DNA of 64,000 nt from Okeania sp. KiyG1 (GTDB lineage: Bacteria; Cyanobacteriota; Cyanobacteriia; Cyanobacteriales; Microcoleaceae). The stretch is taken from NCBI RefSeq assembly GCF_014132355.1, contig NZ_BLZO01000093.1, positions 62,001 through 126,000 on the forward strand, written 5' to 3'. The notes under the pieces are model-generated. The model was not told the DNA's origin and did no database searches. It saw only the letters and a program-made list of their open reading frames with translations. Positions within the stretch are counted from its first letter, which is position 1. Every line of letters begins with the position of its first letter. The position numbers and the translations under genes were made by a program. Positions 60,025 to 64,000 of this stretch are shown here, piece by piece.

Positions 60025-61182
60025 ATGACAAACAGTTTGATTCAACCTGAGCAAAATTTCGCTATTTGGGCAATTCTTCTTTCAGCAGCAACTATTGGTT
60101 TTTGGTCAGAACAAAAAAAGTGGGGTGCAAGCATATCTGGTGCTGTCGTAACTATGGTTGTAACATTTTTTCTGTCGAATTTAAGAATTATACCTATTGA
60201 TGCTCCTGTCTATAATGTAGTTTGGTCTTTTCTGGTTCCTTTTTCTATTCCTCTGCTTTTATTTCAAGCTAATATACTACAAATTATGCATGAATGTGGG
60301 CGAGTTTTAATTGCTTATTTTTTAGGTGCTTTGGGAACAGTTTTGGGAACTATATTAGCATATTATTTGATTCCTATAGGTGAGTTAGATTGGAAATTAG
60401 CTGGAGTTTTCTGTGCTACTTACATAGGTGGTTCTGTAAATTTTTTTGCCACTGCTCAAATTATCGAATTAAATTTAGATTCAGGAGATTTGTTAACTGC
60501 AGGAACAGCAGCAGATAATTTGGCTATGACCTTGTTTTTTCTACTGTTATTTGCTTTACCTTCTCTGAAATGGGTAAAACAAATTTTTCCTGCTAATAAT
60601 TTTGCTCAAGATACAAGTTTTCTAGAACAAAGTAAAAGGAATTTTTCTGAGTCACTAACACAAGAATTATCGGTTCTAGATATGAGTAAAGCATTAGCTA
60701 TTAGTGGAATTTCAGGTGCATTAGGCATTAGTATTGCTAGTTTATTAGGCATTTATAAAGCAGCAATTTTATTCACCACTATTTTAATAGTTTCTCTAGC
60801 CACAATATTTCCCCAATATTTAGGAAAATTAACAGTAGCAGACAAAATTGGTACTTTGTTAATGCAGATATTTTTTGCCGTAATTGGAGCTAGTGCTAAT
60901 ATTTGGAAAGTTCTAGAATTTGGACCAGTTTTATTTTTTTTCGCTGGGGTAATTTTGACTGTTCATTTACTTTTTCTATTACTAGCTGGTAAATTATTAA
61001 ACTTAGAATTGGCTGAGTTAGTTGTAGCTTCTAACGCCAATTTGGGAGGTCCTACTACTGCTGCTGCTATGGCAAAAGCGAAAAATTGGTATCAATTAGT
61101 AACTCCTGCCATTCTTTGTGGTATTTTTGGTTATGCTCTAGCTACTTTTATTGGAGTTGCTTTAGCTAATTTTTTGGGTTAA
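60025..61182 (+). CDS. DUF819-family integral membrane protein
   Basis: About 385 residues with ten or so hydrophobic segments; DUF819 (YjcL-like) family of predicted transporters of unknown substrate. Recognisable blocks are AIWAILLSAATIGFWSEQKK, VFCATYIGGSVNFFATAQII (glycine-rich TM loop), GTAADNLAMT, and near the C-terminus ASNANLGGPTTAAAMAKAKN, the second copy of the pseudo-symmetric motif. The frame opens at TTG 60001, but ATG 60025 is a better start. No operon partner. Confidence 0.9.
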   Translation: MTNSLIQPEQNFAIWAILLSAATIGFWSEQKKWGASISGAVVTMVVTFFLSNLRIIPIDAPVYNVVWSFLVPFSIPLLLFQANILQIMHECGRVLIAYFLGALGTVLGTILAYYLIPIGELDWKLAGVFCATYIGGSVNFFATAQIIELNLDSGDLLTAGTAADNLAMTLFFLLLFALPSLKWVKQIFPANNFAQDTSFLEQSKRNFSESLTQELSVLDMSKALAISGISGALGISIASLLGIYKAAILFTTILIVSLATIFPQYLGKLTVADKIGTLLMQIFFAVIGASANIWKVLEFGPVLFFFAGVILTVHLLFLLLAGKLLNLELAELVVASNANLGGPTTAAAMAKAKNWYQLVTPAILCGIFGYALATFIGVALANFLG

Positions 61183-61467
61183 AAAATGTTCAATAATTTA
61201 GAATTTAGAATTTAGAATTTAGAATTACCTCTCCTTTAAAACGGATAGGATTGACTCAAAAAAAATTTTTTCTTTTTATCCCCTTTTAAAGGGAAAAAAG
61301 CGGTCGAGGGATGGCGTTAGTGGAGCGGGTCTGCAAGAACGGGTCTCCTCGCCATATCCATGAGACTAAGAGAAGAAATAATATTTCCTTATATTCAATT
61401 CTGTAACGGTTTTAACCATAGGTAATTATCAATTATCAATTATCCATTATCAATTAATTAATACTCC
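61183..61467. repeat. Spacer with family C and GCGGTCGAGGGATGGCG palindrome
   Basis: GAATTTA repeats (61198-61225), then a family C element (61226-61440) split by a larger version of the GCGGTCGAGGGATGGCG palindrome at 61300-61375. No gene. Confidence 0.7.
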
Positions 61468-63300
61468 CTAAAACAATTGAAATTCATCAAATTTTACTAC
61501 TTCAGAATTAGGTTTTCTGGTATCAAAATAGTAACTACTAACTGTTCCTGTCTCGGTCTCAAAAATACTAAAAACTGTAATATCATTACTGGCAATATAG
61601 GGTTGAGGTCTTCCCTTTTCATCTAGCAAAGGTACAATGGTTGGAATTATCGGTTCTAAACCATTAGGATTTCCAATTTCAGCATATTTTTCCTGGTAAT
61701 CTAAAGGTACATTTCGCTTTTTATCTCCTACATAAGCTCCATAACTATTACCCACATTTGATGTTTCTAGAAAGTGCATTCCACTCGGACTAACAAAACG
61801 ATTCCAAAGATGAGAATGCCCATAAAATACTAACTGTATGCCAGCATTTTCTAACAAGGGTAAAACATCTCGAATAATATAGTCATTTTGTTGGGGATAT
61901 TCATAACGAATCATCGTAATATTGCCATTTTCATCTCTGTCAATAAATTGTACTGGATTAGTATAAGCAGGAGCAATATTTTCACCAAGAGAATGGGGCG
62001 GATGGTGAAACATTACGACTTTATATTTAGCTTGTTTAAATTCTTCGCTTGCCAGTTCTTTTTCTAACCAATTATATTGCTCGCTACCTTGATTAATAGG
62101 TTCAAAAATATGCTGGCCATAACCCCATTCAGCCGGATTATCAAAATCTTTTTTCCGTTCCCGATATTTACCTCTCGCATTATCTCTTAAATGAGGAACT
62201 CTCCAGATATTCGTAATATATAAAACTACTAAACGTACATCGCCAAAAGTTACAGCATAGTAATTTTTTTCCTCTGAACCATTTTGAGGCAGGGTGAAAA
62301 TTTCTTGGTAAGTGTCTGTATTAAAAGAATTATTTTTTAACCAAGCTATATCAGGAGCGATATTTGTGGAATTTTGTCTATATAAATCTGACGCAGCATC
62401 CCGTGGGTAGGGTTGACTAAATTGGTAATTCAAAGAAGTTTTCATGGAAAATATACCCATAACTTCGTGGTTGCCAATTGCTGGAAAGAGAGGGATATTT
62501 TGAATTAACTCCCCACCTTTATAAATAGTTTTTGTACCATTTTTTTCTAATTCATAATTAGCTCTACCTTGGAGGTTAGAAAAAAAAGCATTTCCTCGAT
62601 TATCATCAAACCATTCTGAAGCACGGTCAGGAATATTAACTAAATCTCCAGCAAAAAAAATAGCGTCTAATTTATCAAAATTTTCTGTTACCTTTTGCAG
62701 ATTTGCCGAACTCATTGGTTTTAATTGATGGTCGGAAGTGAGGAGAATTTTTAAAGGTCTATCAGGGGTTGGTTTAGCAGCCAAAGTAAAAATTTTGCTC
62801 CTCATATTTTCCCCATTTTCCTTTTGACTAATAATTCGATATGGCACAGAAATATTAGGTGTTAAACCAATAACTTTTGCTTCATGTCGCCAGATATCTC
62901 GCATAATAGGTTGTTGATAAATTAAACCTTTTTCTGTTTGTTTTCCTACGCGAGAATCTTGGTCTTCACGAGTGCGACTTAGTTTAGTAGTATTTGCCTC
63001 AATAACTTGATTCAAATTTTCACCATAAACTACAAAATTACCTTTGCCAGGAAATTCAGTAAACCAAACAACTTGTACAGAATTTTCTGTCGGAGCTTGG
63101 AGAAATGGATCTGTTAACAATTGGACTGGAGATTCGAGAGAATACATAATTATAAATATGAAGATAACAACAATAATTAAAACACCAAAAATCCATGGAT
63201 TACGATAAGAATCTCTGGGATTTTCAAATATTTCTGGAGGAGGATTAAACATAGAAATAATTAGACCAATTTGAAAAAATAATACTACAAGAAGGTGCAT
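61468..63300 (-). CDS. Membrane-anchored metallophosphoesterase (purple acid phosphatase-like)
   Basis: 610 residues. N-terminal hydrophobic segments (2-17 and ~34-54, WIFGVLIIVVIFIFIIMYS) anchor it. A fibronectin-like domain (~60-180, PTENSVQVVWFTEFPGKGNF) precedes the calcineurin-type phosphatase. Metal-site motifs in order: LLTSDHQLKP (D...H), FFAGDLVN (GD), FPAIGNHEVMG (GNHE), VVMFHHPPHS (H), FYGHSHLWNRF (GHxH). All are present, so it is likely active outside the cytoplasmic membrane, possibly on organic phosphates or phosphodiesters. ATG 63252 (MFNPPPEIFENP) is an alternative start; I keep the longer frame. Confidence 0.88.
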   Translation of the reverse strand: MHLLVVLFFQIGLIISMFNPPPEIFENPRDSYRNPWIFGVLIIVVIFIFIIMYSLESPVQLLTDPFLQAPTENSVQVVWFTEFPGKGNFVVYGENLNQVIEANTTKLSRTREDQDSRVGKQTEKGLIYQQPIMRDIWRHEAKVIGLTPNISVPYRIISQKENGENMRSKIFTLAAKPTPDRPLKILLTSDHQLKPMSSANLQKVTENFDKLDAIFFAGDLVNIPDRASEWFDDNRGNAFFSNLQGRANYELEKNGTKTIYKGGELIQNIPLFPAIGNHEVMGIFSMKTSLNYQFSQPYPRDAASDLYRQNSTNIAPDIAWLKNNSFNTDTYQEIFTLPQNGSEEKNYYAVTFGDVRLVVLYITNIWRVPHLRDNARGKYRERKKDFDNPAEWGYGQHIFEPINQGSEQYNWLEKELASEEFKQAKYKVVMFHHPPHSLGENIAPAYTNPVQFIDRDENGNITMIRYEYPQQNDYIIRDVLPLLENAGIQLVFYGHSHLWNRFVSPSGMHFLETSNVGNSYGAYVGDKKRNVPLDYQEKYAEIGNPNGLEPIIPTIVPLLDEKGRPQPYIASNDITVFSIFETETGTVSSYYFDTRKPNSEVVKFDEFQLF

Positions 63301-63747
63301 CTTGATTATAGATGTTTAAAATGAGCTGCTTCAATTCATTTAAGACAGCTATTTCTATTATTTTTTTCTTTTTTATTCAGTAGCTTTGTAGAAGTAGTGA
63401 TTTATACTGGAGGAAATAAACAATTAATAATTAACAATTAATAATTACCTCTCCTTTTGCTTGCTGAATTTAGTTTTTCTCTCAATATCACTACTTGCAC
63501 AATACTACCTTTTATGCAAAATTTCCTCCTTTTTTCCCTCCTACTTATTTTCTCTTCTTCCTTTAATGTAAAGTAAGCATTTCCTGTGTAATGCTACGCA
63601 AACAGCTTTTTAATAAATGAAGCAAGCATTTACTTAACTTCTACGACATTTTAAAAAAATAATTTAAGCACAAGAACAGCAAGCTTAAATTTTCCACTAA
63701 AATTAATAAAGCTGTTTGCGCAGCATTCCGTAGGAATAGCTGATAGC
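63301..63747. repeat. Spacer with palindromic repeats
   Basis: ACAATTAATAATTAAC repeats near 63420-63450 and three members of the GCTGTTTGCGCAGCATTCCG family (63580-63605, 63711-63740, 63752-63785, the last entering the next gene). The spans 8490-8565 and 63665-63745 are also similar (GCACAAGAACA.CAAGCTTAAAT...), so a larger dispersed unit includes this palindrome. Confidence 0.6.
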
Positions 63748-63999
63748 TTACTGCTGTTTGCGCAGCATTCCGTAGGAAATGCTTGCAATGTAACTGTCAA
63801 AATCATCTTGAATTACTCTTAAATATTCAAAGGAAGGAATCTCAAATAGTCGGTCTTGTACCCGGTCAATTTCTACAGTTAAATTAATCACGTTCTCTAA
63901 TTTAAAGGGATATTTAATTTGGCGATCGCTTAAGGCATATTTTATTTCTTTAATACTAGAAAGTTGACTAGCTCCATAGACTCGAAGTTTCCCTTTTTC
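63748..63999 (-). CDS. Unidentified protein, C-terminal part only (runs off the window)
   Basis: An open minus-strand frame enters from beyond base 64000 and ends at TAA 63748-63750. Visible residues include KGKLRVYGASQLSSIKEIKY, LENVINLTVEIDRVQDRLFE and IPSFEYLRVIQDDFDSYIAS; it looks soluble and partly helical. The last ~11 codons (SISYGMLRKQQ) come from the GCTGTTTGCGCAGC palindrome family, so a repeat appears to supply the stop codon. Family not recognised. Confidence 0.5.
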   Translation of the reverse strand, partial: EKGKLRVYGASQLSSIKEIKYALSDRQIKYPFKLENVINLTVEIDRVQDRLFEIPSFEYLRVIQDDFDSYIASISYGMLRKQQ

Positions 64000-64000
64000 A

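Noticed and set aside
1-64000. tRNA, rRNA or replication-origin signals
   Set aside because: No cloverleaf with a GGTTCRANYC arm, no rRNA sequence and no cluster of DnaA boxes was seen by eye.

Overview
The window is chromosomal DNA from a filamentous, probably marine, cyanobacterium of the Trichodesmium/Okeania/Moorena kind. That placement rests on family knowledge: an orange carotenoid protein and its recovery protein, a nickel superoxide dismutase with its maturation protease, about 18 HIP1 octamers (GCGATCGC), AT-rich gene-poor spacers and heavy loads of short palindromes, heptamer arrays, solo tnpB transposases and a group II intron. No rRNA, tRNA, CRISPR array or prophage was recognised.

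Layout. 0.7-3.8 kb is a stress and photoprotection block: sodX-sodN read leftward, divergent from ocp and then frp. 3.8-12.4 kb mixes housekeeping genes (EI24 membrane protein, ilvE, yqaE, speE) with three decayed IS605-type tnpB loci. 12.9-19.9 kb carries a methyltransferase, a right-end-only IS605 remnant, a group II intron with a reverse transcriptase-maturase-HNH protein, a glycosyltransferase and argG. argG is followed by a seven-copy array of a ~326-bp tandem repeat (19.9-22.0 kb). 22.8-35.9 kb is a surface/exoprotein region: a protein kinase with an RDD membrane domain, a broken Uma2 gene, a serralysin-like metalloprotease with Calx-beta domains, a 1496-residue mosaic protein (PPC, PA14-like, eight near-identical 44-residue repeats, M23 peptidase, DUF6973-like tail) and an FDxxFY-repeat protein. 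36.0-41.5 kb is a decaying array of flavin amine oxidases split by another tnpB. 43.0-45.9 kb is a ~900-bp unit repeated three times that carries copies of an unknown gene. 46.5-54.6 kb holds icd, a HEAT-repeat protein, an eight-copy ~160-bp array, the only intact tnpB, and a kinase fused to a formylglycine-generating-enzyme-like domain. 55.2-64 kb holds small hypotheticals, a probable structured RNA with a strong terminator, queE, a XisH/XisI deletion scar, a YegS-type lipid kinase, a DUF819 membrane protein, a metallophosphatase and a partial gene.

Two themes cut across the region. First, small palindromes and MITE-like elements nest inside one another and inside tnpB genes, and break other genes too. 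Second, many otherwise conserved genes carry one-base frameshifts, mostly in homopolymers and often near the start codon. These could be assembly errors or genuine decay; one shift is shared by two copies of a duplication and is therefore probably real.
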